Below are positions 7,971 through 14,442 of a DNA stretch of 19,719 nt, one piece after another. Position 1 is the first letter of the stretch. Every line of letters starts with the position of its first letter. The translations under genes were made by a program, and so were the position numbers. This stretch comes from CAZYXZ01 sp964651395. GTDB taxonomy: Bacteria; Actinomycetota; Actinomycetes; BP-191. The stretch is from NCBI GenBank assembly GCA_964651395.1, contig CAZYXZ010000065.1, forward strand, positions 1 to 19,719. The letters run 5' to 3'. The notes under the pieces are model-generated. The model did no database searches, was not told where the DNA came from, and worked only from the letters and a program-made list of their open reading frames with translations.

Positions 7971-8689
7971 CGGGACCCACGCAGCCAGGGTGGCCGGGAC
8001 TGCCACGGCCGCCACACCGCGCTGGTCCGCTGGAGGTCGCCGAGCGACTGCACGCCCCGCTCGGCCAGCATCGAGAGAAGCCGCTGCGACTCGGGGCCCG
8101 CGTCGTAGGTCAACGCGGGTGGTGACAGGTGCCGCATGGTGACGTCGTCGACGACGCCCAGCCGCAGCCCCTCCTCCCGCAGGTCCGCCCAGCGCAGCTC
8201 CATGCCCCATCCCATGCCGATGTCCGCGGGAAAGGGCAGCGCCAGCGCCCGGGCCGCCGCGGAGAAGGCGAACACGGGACCGATCTCGACGTAGCTGGTC
8301 AGACGCGCGCGCGAGAGCCGGCGGCGGACCGTGATCGGATGGCTGGAGTAGCTGCGCCGTTCGTGCGCCGGCTGGGCGATGTCGAGCCCGGCCTCGGTCA
8401 TGACTCCGACGAACCGGGCGAGCCCGCCGATCGGCATCGTGACGTCGTCGTCGATGACCACCACCACATCGCCCGGGCCCGGTTCGCCGGTCGCGAGCAC
8501 GGAGTTGAGCGCGTCGAACTTCGTCCGCTGACCGCAGCCGACCGTGACGTCGGCGAGCGTCGCGGGCACGGAGTCCAGCGCCCAGAACCGCACCGACCAG
8601 CCCGCGTCGCGTGCCTCGTGGCGGAGCGCGTCGATGACCGCGGTGTTCCGGTGCCGGTACACACCGACGACGGCCGCACCGCCCACCAT
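7967..8689 (-). CDS. GT-A-like protein resembling DUF707
   Basis: 240 residues from the ATG at 8687-8689. That start is preferred over a TTG at 8722 because GAGGGG lies eight bases upstream of it. The N-terminal half looks like a GT-A domain: AVVGVYRHRNT, RTKFDALNSVLATGEPGPGD, then VVVVIDDDVTMP with a DDD triplet at 80-82. The second half has GLDIAQPAHE (101-110), SSHPITVRR, SYVEIGPVF (132-140), GMGWGMELRW (158-167) and LGVVDDVTMRH (177-187). That order matches the conserved blocks I recall for DUF707, a poorly characterised family best known in plants. A role as glycosyltransferase in this locus is inferred from fold, DDD motif and coupling to the WbsX-like gene. A divergent GT2 enzyme is the alternative. 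Confidence 0.72.
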   Translation of the reverse strand: MVGGAAVVGVYRHRNTAVIDALRHEARDAGWSVRFWALDSVPATLADVTVGCGQRTKFDALNSVLATGEPGPGDVVVVIDDDVTMPIGGLARFVGVMTEAGLDIAQPAHERRSYSSHPITVRRRLSRARLTSYVEIGPVFAFSAAARALALPFPADIGMGWGMELRWADLREEGLRLGVVDDVTMRHLSPPALTYDAGPESQRLLSMLAERGVQSLGDLQRTSAVWRPWQSRPPWLRGSR

Positions 8690-8697
8690 TGGCTCAG

Positions 8698-8703
8698 CCC
8701 CTC
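8698..8703 (-). promoter_or_regulatory. ribosome-binding site selecting the ATG at 8689
   Basis: Read on the minus strand this is GAGGGG, eight bases before the ATG at 8689. It lies inside the extension that a TTG start at 8722 would translate, which argues for the shorter protein. Confidence 0.5.
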
Positions 8704-8720
8704 GTTCCGTCCTCGCCGTC

Positions 8721-8726
8721 AACGTA
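8721..8726 (-). promoter_or_regulatory. candidate -10 for the DUF707-like/WbsX unit
   Basis: TACGTT on the minus strand fits TANNNT. It would start a transcript near 8714, leaving a leader of about 25 bases that contains the GAGGGG site. No convincing -35 was seen. Confidence 0.3.
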
Positions 8727-8750
8727 GTCTGCCCCGCCGGGAGCCCCCGC

Positions 8751-8756
8751 TAGGCT
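8751..8756 (+). promoter_or_regulatory. candidate -10 placing transcription at the wzm start codon
   Basis: TAGGCT lies seven bases before the GTG at 8764. Transcription six to eight bases after a -10 would begin at or next to the start codon, the usual geometry of actinobacterial leaderless genes. No Shine-Dalgarno sequence is present. Confidence 0.5.
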
Positions 8757-8763
8757 GCGCGCT

Positions 8764-9534
8764 GTGCCGAGCGACGGACGAGAGTCGATCTCCTCGACGG
8801 CGTACCTGCTGCGTGAGTGGGTTCGGCGCGACTTCCGCGCGCGCTACACGCAGACGGTGCTGGGCAGCGTCTGGGCGCTGATCCAGCCGGTGACGATGAC
8901 CGCGGCGTTCGTCTTCGTCTTCGGTCACGTCGCGAACATCGAGGTCGGCATGCCGTATGCCAGCTTCGTCTACCCCGCGATGCTGCTGTGGACGCTGTTC
9001 GTGGCCGGCGTCTCGGGTGCGTCCGCGGCGATGCTGGCCAGCATCAACATCGCCGCGAAGGCTTCCTACCCCCGCGTCGTCGCCCCGATCTCGGGCGCCG
9101 TGCTGCCACTGTCCGACTTCGTCATCGGCCTGCTGCTCATGCCGGTGCTCTTCGCAGTGCAGCGGCCGCAGCTGCAGTTCCGCCCTGTCTCTTTCCTCCT
9201 CGCCGTCGTCGGGGTCGTCCTGCTCGCCGTCGGCGTGGGCACCGCGCTGTCAGCGCTCGCGGTCTTCGTCCGTGACGTGTTGCGGATGCTGCCGCTCGCG
9301 CTGCAGATGCTGCTGTACCTGACGCCGGTCGCGTATCCGGCCTCCCGGATCCCGGACTGGCTGGCGGCCAGCCCCCTGGCCACCTACGTGCAGGGGATGC
9401 GCAGCGCCTTCCTCCGCGTTCCGGGTCCGAGCGCCGGACGGTGGGCGGTCGCGCTGTCCGTGTCCGTGGCCGCGACCGTGCTGGGCATGGCCTACTTCCA
9501 CCGCGTCGAGTCGCGAATCCCCGACGTCGCGTAG
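8764..9534 (+). CDS. wzm: Wzm-type ABC-2 polysaccharide export permease
   Basis: 256 residues. It opens with the cytoplasmic amphipathic stretch typical of Wzm/TagG permeases (YLLREWVRRDFRARYTQTVLGSVWALIQPV), then about six membrane segments: AAFVFVFGHVA, FVYPAMLLWTLFVAGVSGA, a helix around VLPLSDFVIGLLLMPVLFAV, FLLAVVGVVLLAVGVGTALSA, LQMLLYLTPVAYP, and a last one near ALSVSVAATVLGMAYF. DVLRMLPLALQMLLYLTPVAYP is a strongly conserved block of the family. The protein would form the membrane channel through which an undecaprenyl-linked glycan leaves the cell, driven by a Wzt ATPase. The only candidate partner is about 2.2 kb away on the other strand (11754-12944). The gene stands alone and its end overlaps the opposing GT2 gene by 43 bases. 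Confidence 0.92.
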   Translation: MPSDGRESISSTAYLLREWVRRDFRARYTQTVLGSVWALIQPVTMTAAFVFVFGHVANIEVGMPYASFVYPAMLLWTLFVAGVSGASAAMLASINIAAKASYPRVVAPISGAVLPLSDFVIGLLLMPVLFAVQRPQLQFRPVSFLLAVVGVVLLAVGVGTALSALAVFVRDVLRMLPLALQMLLYLTPVAYPASRIPDWLAASPLATYVQGMRSAFLRVPGPSAGRWAVALSVSVAATVLGMAYFHRVESRIPDVA

Positions 9535-10523
9535 CGGCGCGCCTTGCGCAGCGCGCGCCGGCCCACGGGACCACCCCGCAGGTCGGCGATGGCCCGGGCG
9601 CCGTCGCGTGCCCCACGCAGCTGCAGTGTCAGCTCGAGGCGCAGGACCTGGTCCGGGGCCAGGTCCCGGACCAGGTCGGGTGCCTGCCGGCGCATCACGC
9701 CGTCCACGACCTGGCGATCCGCGCGCCAGAGACCGCGGAGGACCCGGTCCCCTGCGGCGTAGCGCTCCAGCACCTCCCAGACCGCGAGGTGGTCGGCAAC
9801 GGCGGGCCGGTACGCCGAGGGCAGCTCCGTCCATCGCGACAGCGAGCGGACGGCTTCGGCGTGGGCGCGGAAGTGCAGGCCGCGATCGACGATGCCGCTG
9901 TGCACGTTGGCGTCGTGCAGCCGGTACTCGACGAGCGCCTCGGTGTGAAACCCGGGTTCGGCGACGCAGGCGAACCGCAGCGTCGCGGCGAGGTCCTCCC
10001 AGAGTCCCTCCTGCAGGCCACCGACCCGTTCGAGCAGATCGCGCCGGTACATGAGGGTCGGCGCGTAGATGGCCTGCCCGCGCAGCAAGGTGCGCAGCAT
10101 GCCGTCGGCGTCCGGCGCCGGGCCCTGCGCCTCGGCTGTGAGCCGGTGGCCGGCGGTGTCGATGACGTGCGCTCGGCCGTACGACCACTGCCCGCCCGAC
10201 TCCAGCGCATCCAGCTGTGTCCGCAGCCGGCCGGGCAGCCAGCGATCGTCGGAGGCGAGCCCCGTGATGAAGGGCGAGGTGCTGGCGTCGAAGGCACGCA
10301 TGACCGTTGCGGTGGCCCCGAGGTTGCGCTCGTTGCGCAGCACGACGAGCTCGGGGAACTCCTGCGCGAGCCCGGTCAGGACGCCGTAGGTGCCGTCGCT
10401 GGACGCGTCGTCGACGGCGACGACTTCCACCTCGCCCGCCGCGTCGGCGAGGATGCTGCGCACCGTCTCGCCGACGTACTGCTCGTGGTTGTACGCGGGC
10501 ACGAGGCAGCTCACGAGCGTCAC
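9492..10523 (-). CDS. GT2-family glycosyltransferase
   Basis: 343 residues from a GTG at 10521-10523. The GT-A domain is clear: LVSCLVPAYNHEQYVGETVRSI at the N-terminus, VEVVAVDDASSDGT (about 32-44), ERNLGATATVMRAF, and FITGLASDDRWLP, where SDD at 91-93 takes the DxD position. A later segment, GGLQEGLWEDLAATLRFA, carries the ED pair typical of the catalytic base region. The C-terminal 120 residues are charged and Arg-rich. Donor and acceptor are unknown. The start has no ribosome-binding site but lies six bases after a TACGCT hexamer, suggesting leaderless translation. A perfect 13-bp inverted repeat falls near the 3' end of the gene. Confidence 0.92.
   Translation of the reverse strand: MTLVSCLVPAYNHEQYVGETVRSILADAAGEVEVVAVDDASSDGTYGVLTGLAQEFPELVVLRNERNLGATATVMRAFDASTSPFITGLASDDRWLPGRLRTQLDALESGGQWSYGRAHVIDTAGHRLTAEAQGPAPDADGMLRTLLRGQAIYAPTLMYRRDLLERVGGLQEGLWEDLAATLRFACVAEPGFHTEALVEYRLHDANVHSGIVDRGLHFRAHAEAVRSLSRWTELPSAYRPAVADHLAVWEVLERYAAGDRVLRGLWRADRQVVDGVMRRQAPDLVRDLAPDQVLRLELTLQLRGARDGARAIADLRGGPVGRRALRKARRYATSGIRDSTRWK
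9645..9677. repeat. perfect 13-bp inverted repeat
   Basis: GACCTGGTCCGGG (9645-9657) pairs exactly with CCCGGACCAGGTC (9665-9677) around a 7-base loop. It lies inside the C-terminal coding part of the minus-strand GT2 gene and 110 bases beyond the wzm stop. It would form a strong hairpin in either transcript. There is no T-rich tail, so it is not a classical intrinsic terminator. Confidence 0.6.
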
Positions 10524-10529
10524 GGGGCC

Positions 10530-10539
10530 AGCGTAGAGT
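10530..10539. promoter_or_regulatory. overlapping opposed -10-like elements between GT2 and GT4 genes
   Basis: The 24-base gap holds TAGAGT on the plus strand (10534-10539), eight bases before the ATG at 10548, and TACGCT on the minus strand (10530-10535), six bases before the GTG at 10523. The two hexamers share the same TA step. Both spacings fit leaderless starts, and neither gene has a Shine-Dalgarno sequence. Confidence 0.5.
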
Positions 10540-10547
10540 TCGGCCGG

Positions 10548-11750
10548 ATGGCCACGCACGAAACCGCGCTGCGAATAGCGTTGCTCGCCCGCGAGTGCTC
10601 GCCCGGATACACGGGCGGCGGCATCGGCACCTACACGACCTACCTGGCCGCCGGCCTGCACGAGATCGGTTGCGACGTCACGGTGGTCGGCCGTCACGAC
10701 GGGGACTGGCTGGAGCAGCGCCACGAGGCCGGGTTCCGGCTCGTCTACGCCCCCCTGCGACGGCTGCCGGATCGCGTGCGCATGCGGGCGCCGGCGATCG
10801 CGGACCGGATCGAGGCCGCGCGAGAGGCCCGCGCCGCGATTCGCCGGCTGGGCCGCTTCGACGTCGTGGAGAGCGGGGACTGGCTGGCCGAGGGCTTGCT
10901 GCTCCCGCGTTCCACGGCGGCACTGCACGCGCGCCACGTGCACGGGGGGAGTCGCACGCTGCGGCAGCACAGCGACCGCGTCGCCCCGACGATGGAGCGA
11001 CGTGCCGACGTCCTCGAGGCGTGGGACCTGCGGCGGGCCGACGTGATCACCGTGGCGAGCCGGCTCTCCCATCGACTCCCCGACGGTCGCTCGGTGCTGC
11101 CACGAGGGAGCCGGCCGCAGCTGTTCCCGATGCCGGTCCGGCTGGACGGATGGGAGGACTCTCCCGCTGGCGACGCGCCCCGGGTGCTCACGGTGCTGGG
11201 CCGGCTCGAGCCGCGCAAGGGCCCGGACCTGCTGATCCGCGCGGTCGCTTCGCTCAGGGCCGAGATGCCGGACCTAGTCGTCCGTCTCGTGGGCTCGGAC
11301 ATTCCGACGGCCACGGGCGGCTCGTACGCCGAGCAGCTGACGGCACTGGCCGACGACCTCGGCGTCGGACTCGACGTCGTCGGCGCACGCCCGGCGGAGG
11401 CGATCGCCGGCCTCCTGGCCGGCTCGCGCGTCGTCGTCGTGCCCAGCCGTTTCGAGTCGTTCTCCATGGTCGCGCTCGAGGCGCTGGCGGCGCGCCGCCC
11501 GGTGGTGATCAGCGACGCGTGCGGTGCGGCGGAGACGTTGAGCGACGCCGTAGGCGTCTTGGCGTTCCCGTCGGGCGACGTCGCGGCACTCGCCGCCCGG
11601 CTCGGTCAGGTGCTGGCCGATCCGGCGGTGGCGACGTCGCTCGGCGACGCGGGCCGTCGCCACGTCGAGTCGGTGCATTCTCCCGCAGCGTCCGCCGCGG
11701 CCAAGGTCGCCATCTGGCGCCGGGCCCTCGCGGCCGGCCAGCCGGACTGA
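10548..11750 (+). CDS. GT4-family glycosyltransferase
   Basis: 400 residues from the ATG at 10548; the longer open frame from 9441 is a shadow running through the wzm and GT2 genes. The N-terminal domain begins ALRIALLARECSPGYTGGGI, with the glycine-rich loop GGGIGTYTTYLAAGL typical of GT4 enzymes. The donor domain starts VLTVLGRLEPRKGPDLLIRA and contains VVVVPSRFESFSMVALEALA, a textbook E-x7-E, then VVISDACGAAETL. It is a cytoplasmic retaining glycosyltransferase of unknown donor. It stands as a single-gene unit, divergent from the GT2 gene and convergent with wzt. Its TGA is three bases from the wzt stop. Confidence 0.93.
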   Translation: MATHETALRIALLARECSPGYTGGGIGTYTTYLAAGLHEIGCDVTVVGRHDGDWLEQRHEAGFRLVYAPLRRLPDRVRMRAPAIADRIEAAREARAAIRRLGRFDVVESGDWLAEGLLLPRSTAALHARHVHGGSRTLRQHSDRVAPTMERRADVLEAWDLRRADVITVASRLSHRLPDGRSVLPRGSRPQLFPMPVRLDGWEDSPAGDAPRVLTVLGRLEPRKGPDLLIRAVASLRAEMPDLVVRLVGSDIPTATGGSYAEQLTALADDLGVGLDVVGARPAEAIAGLLAGSRVVVVPSRFESFSMVALEALAARRPVVISDACGAAETLSDAVGVLAFPSGDVAALAARLGQVLADPAVATSLGDAGRRHVESVHSPAASAAAKVAIWRRALAAGQPD

Positions 11751-11753
11751 CGG

Positions 11754-12944
11754 TCAGCCGACGCTCCATTGGGCTGGGACGTCCACGAGACCGTGGTCCC
11801 AGTTGCCGCCGGGCAGCGCTTCGCCCTCGACCACGATGTCGAACAGCCGGGACTGCTCCATCACGGGAGACGCGCGGTCGAACGCCGCCACCTCCAGCAC
11901 GTTGAAGCCGGGCAGCGCGCTGATGTCCTCGATGACCACGCGCACCAGATGCTTGCCGGCGGGGAGCTGCACGTCGTGCTCGTCCGAGTAGGAAGCCCAC
12001 AGCAGCTGGCGGTCCTTGTTGGCCCAGGCGACGCAGACCGCCGCCTGATGTGTCTCGGGCGCCACGGTCACCTCGAACTCGAGCGTCAGCGAGCCGTGCA
12101 GCTCGACGCTGCGCTGACCCTCCGGCACGGTGTCGATCCGACCGATCTGGATCAGCGCCCCGCCGATCGCGTCGGCGGCGCGCAGCGGATCCGGTGCGGC
12201 GTGGTAGGCGTCCAGCAGCGCGGACACCGGACCGGTCGCGACGATCTGACCGTGCCGTAGCAACGCCCCTCGCTCGCAGGTCTCCTTGACGACCCAGTCG
12301 TTGTGACTGACGAACATCAAGGTGACGCCCTCCTGCCGGCGCAGGCCGGACAGGTGGGCGTAGCACTTGCGCTGGAAGGCGAGGTCGCCGACCGCGAGGA
12401 TCTCGTCGACGATCAGGATGTCGGCGGGCAGGAGAGCGGCGACCCCGAAGGACAGCCGCGCGAACATGCCGCTCGAGTAGCGCTTGACCGGCGTCGTCGC
12501 GAAGCGCTCCAGCTCGGCGAACTCGATGGCCTCCTCGGCCAGGCGCTTGCGCGCTGCCCCGCGGACACCCGCGATGGTGGCGGCGAACAGCGCGTTCTCG
12601 GCACCGGACATGTCCTGGTGGAAGCCGATGCCCAGCTCGATGAGCGCGACCACCCGGCCGCCCTTCACGACGCGTCCCCGAGTCGGGTGGACGACGCCGG
12701 CCAGGCACTTCAGTGCCGTGCTCTTGCCGGCGCCGTTGGCGCCGATCAGCGCGAAGGACTCGCCGGGCTCGATCTCGAACGAGACGTCGTCCAGCGCACG
12801 GAGCCGCTCCCCGCGACCGACACCGTCCCCCCAGGGGAGGGCGGCCGCGAAGGAGGCGCGCGGCTTGCCGAGCCGGTACTCCTTCGTCACGCCCTCGAAC
12901 CGCACGAGACCGCGCGGGGCGTGAGTCGGGGAGCTCGCCATCAT
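11754..12944 (-). CDS. wzt: Wzt-type polysaccharide ABC transporter ATPase with C-terminal extension
   Basis: 396 residues from ATG 12942-12944 (a second ATG follows at once). The nucleotide-binding domain has Walker A GANGAGKST (68-76), signature YSSGM (156-160), Walker B ILIVDE (176-181) and switch His at 214 (FVSHND). As usual for Wzt, LIELGIGFHQDMSGAENA follows Walker A. Residues from about 255 to 396 form an extra strand-rich domain (ELHGSLTLEFEVTVAPETHQ, KHLVRVVIEDISALPGFNVL, RLFDIVVEGEALPGGNWDHG) in the position of the Wzt carbohydrate-binding domain, which in known systems reads the glycan's terminal group before export. It should pair with the permease at 8764. A TACGCT seven bases upstream suggests a leaderless start. 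Confidence 0.93.
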   Translation of the reverse strand: MMASSPTHAPRGLVRFEGVTKEYRLGKPRASFAAALPWGDGVGRGERLRALDDVSFEIEPGESFALIGANGAGKSTALKCLAGVVHPTRGRVVKGGRVVALIELGIGFHQDMSGAENALFAATIAGVRGAARKRLAEEAIEFAELERFATTPVKRYSSGMFARLSFGVAALLPADILIVDEILAVGDLAFQRKCYAHLSGLRRQEGVTLMFVSHNDWVVKETCERGALLRHGQIVATGPVSALLDAYHAAPDPLRAADAIGGALIQIGRIDTVPEGQRSVELHGSLTLEFEVTVAPETHQAAVCVAWANKDRQLLWASYSDEHDVQLPAGKHLVRVVIEDISALPGFNVLEVAAFDRASPVMEQSRLFDIVVEGEALPGGNWDHGLVDVPAQWSVG

Positions 12945-12951
12945 CGGCCCG

Positions 12952-12967
12952 AGCGTAGCGGCAGAAT
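12952..12967. promoter_or_regulatory. opposed -10-like elements between wzt and GNAT genes
   Basis: Minus-strand TACGCT (12952-12957) lies seven bases before the wzt ATG at 12944. Plus-strand CAGAAT (12962-12967, one mismatch to TANNNT) lies six bases before the GTG at 12974. Both geometries suit leaderless transcripts. The plus-strand element is the weaker of the two. Confidence 0.4.
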
Positions 12968-12973
12968 GTGCGG

Positions 12974-13465
12974 GTGGCGCTCGACCTGCGGCTCGTGGAC
13001 TACGACGAGCAGTACCGGGACCTCTCGTACGAATGGCTCCAGGACCCGGAGCTGCGCCGGCTCACGCGCAGCCGGCAGCTGACCCGCGAGGAGCAGCTGG
13101 CCTGGTACGCCGCGCTGCCGGACCGCACGGACTACGTCATCTGGGGCATCGAGTGCGACGGCGTGCCGGTCGGCACCATGGGGCTCAAGCACATCGGCGT
13201 CGACGAAGGCGGCGAGTACTTCTTCTATCTGGGCAAGCGCGAGTTCTGGGGCCGCGGGATCTCCGCCTGGGCGTACCAGACGATCTACGAGCAGGCGCGC
13301 ATCCGGGGCCTGCGCTACCTCTACGGGATCATCGCGAAGGAGAACACGCGGTCCATGGGCGTCCACACCGGACACGGACTCGGTGTCTACCGCGAGGACG
13401 ACGAGTACTGCTACGTCCGAGCGAAGATCGTCGAGAACTGGCCGGAGGACGAGCCGGGGTCCTAG
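12974..13465 (+). CDS. GNAT-family acyltransferase, possibly acting on an amino sugar
   Basis: 163 residues from GTG 12974; a GTG at 12968 would add two residues, but the -10-like CAGAAT ends right before it. The fold is recognisable as GNAT: LDLRLVDYDEQYRDLSYEWL at the N-terminus, a central VPVGTMGLKHI strand, the acetyl-CoA loop region KREFWGRGISAW (88-99), and YGIIAKENTRSMGVHTGHGL (117-136) with the usual Asn. The WLQDPELRRLTRSRQLTREE opening resembles PseH-type enzymes that acetylate amino sugars on nucleotide carriers. Next to ketoisomerase and aminotransferase genes it could finish a 3-acylamino sugar. That role is inferred; protein N-terminal acetylation is the alternative. Its TAG shares the palindrome CTAG with the opposing gene's TAG. 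Confidence 0.82.
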   Translation: MALDLRLVDYDEQYRDLSYEWLQDPELRRLTRSRQLTREEQLAWYAALPDRTDYVIWGIECDGVPVGTMGLKHIGVDEGGEYFFYLGKREFWGRGISAWAYQTIYEQARIRGLRYLYGIIAKENTRSMGVHTGHGLGVYREDDEYCYVRAKIVENWPEDEPGS

Positions 13466-14442
13466 CCGGTCAGCTCCGCGAGCGCGTACTCGAAGAACTC
13501 GTAGGCCACGCCGCCGGCGCCGTACGCGACCTTGTAGCGGTAGAGGGAGTCGTTGAGCACCTGGCCCTCGTCCTCGGTCGACGTGCCGAAGTCGTAGAAG
13601 CGCACGCCCGCCTCCCGGGCCTCGAGGATACCGAGCTGAAAGGTCGCGTCGAGCGCGAAGCAGTCCCGACCGCGGGGGCTCGCCGCGCTGTACTGCGGAT
13701 GGACCACGCGGTCGGTCTTGTAGAGGACGACGCCGGCGACGAGCTCGCCCTCCAGCAGTGCCGCGTGGCACTCGATGTTGTCCGGGAAGAGCTCGGCGAG
13801 GTGCTCGATCTCGTCGACCGAGTGCACCGGCCGGACCCCGAACCGCTCCTCCAGGTTCGCCTGGAGGACGGGCCAGAAGGTGCGCAGGTGCGACGTTCCG
13901 GTGACGACGTGGACCCCTGCTCTTTCGGCCTTCTCGAGGTTGCGGCGCCGGTTGCGGTTGTGGGTCTCCCCATCGGCCAGGTCGATGCACGCGCTCAGGT
14001 CGCAGCGGTAGCGGCGAGCGCCGAGACGGAACAGCGCGTAGCTGTCGTCAGCCGCCGGTGACCGGTGGTAGATGTGCGGAACCGCCTTGTAGCGGGAGGT
14101 GAGGAAACCCTGCTGCGCGTGCAGCGACGCCGCGTCCCGGAGGGCGCGGAGCATCGCCTCACCGCGGACCGAGCCGTCGTGCACCACTCCGCCGTACGTG
14201 AGACCGGGATGGCTGACCACCCGCGTCGGGTCGGCGGGGTCCGCCGCCGCGGCCAGACAGCCGACCAGGTCTCCGCGCTGTTCGAAGACGAGGGACGCGT
14301 CGCGGAAGCGGTCGCCGTGGTAGCCGAGGTAGCGGCGGGTGTGCAGGAACGTCCCGTTGCAGGAACGGCCCACCAGGTCGTCCCACGCGTCGGCGTCGGC
14401 GTCGGCGAACGGCCGCACCGAGACCGGAGCGGGCTCGCTCAT
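13462..14442 (-). CDS. FemAB-like GNAT-superfamily acyl/aminoacyl-transferase
   Basis: 326 residues with two tandem GNAT-like halves. The N-terminal half includes VSVRPFADADADAWDDLVGRSCNGTFLHTRRYLGYHGDR and HPGLTYGGVVHDG. The C-terminal half includes NRRRNLEKAERAGVHVV, ECHAALLEGELVAGVVLY, ATFQLGILEAREAGVRFYDFGTS and a final YRYKVAYGAGGVAYEFFEY. This layout is that of FemAB/FemX-related proteins. Classical members add amino acids to peptidoglycan, while relatives in exopolysaccharide loci are assigned to glycan modification with little biochemistry. The ATG overlaps the stop of the ketoisomerase gene (ATGA, 14439-14442), so the pair is co-translated, hinting that it works on the amino-sugar product or the glycan containing it. 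Confidence 0.82.
   Translation of the reverse strand: MSEPAPVSVRPFADADADAWDDLVGRSCNGTFLHTRRYLGYHGDRFRDASLVFEQRGDLVGCLAAAADPADPTRVVSHPGLTYGGVVHDGSVRGEAMLRALRDAASLHAQQGFLTSRYKAVPHIYHRSPAADDSYALFRLGARRYRCDLSACIDLADGETHNRNRRRNLEKAERAGVHVVTGTSHLRTFWPVLQANLEERFGVRPVHSVDEIEHLAELFPDNIECHAALLEGELVAGVVLYKTDRVVHPQYSAASPRGRDCFALDATFQLGILEAREAGVRFYDFGTSTEDEGQVLNDSLYRYKVAYGAGGVAYEFFEYALAELTG

Noticed and set aside
8690..8722. TTG start at 8722 for the DUF707-like gene
   Set aside because: It lacks a ribosome-binding site, and the likely GAGGGG site falls inside the extension, in front of ATG 8689.
9441..11750. 769-residue open frame read as one large protein
   Set aside because: Only the part from ATG 10548 looks like protein (GT4). 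The first half is antisense to the GT2 gene and has the arginine/glycine-rich composition of a shadow frame.
11747..11757. CTGACGGTCAG as a terminator between GT4 and wzt
   Set aside because: Five-base arms around one base cannot form a stable hairpin. The symmetry arises from two facing TGA stops.
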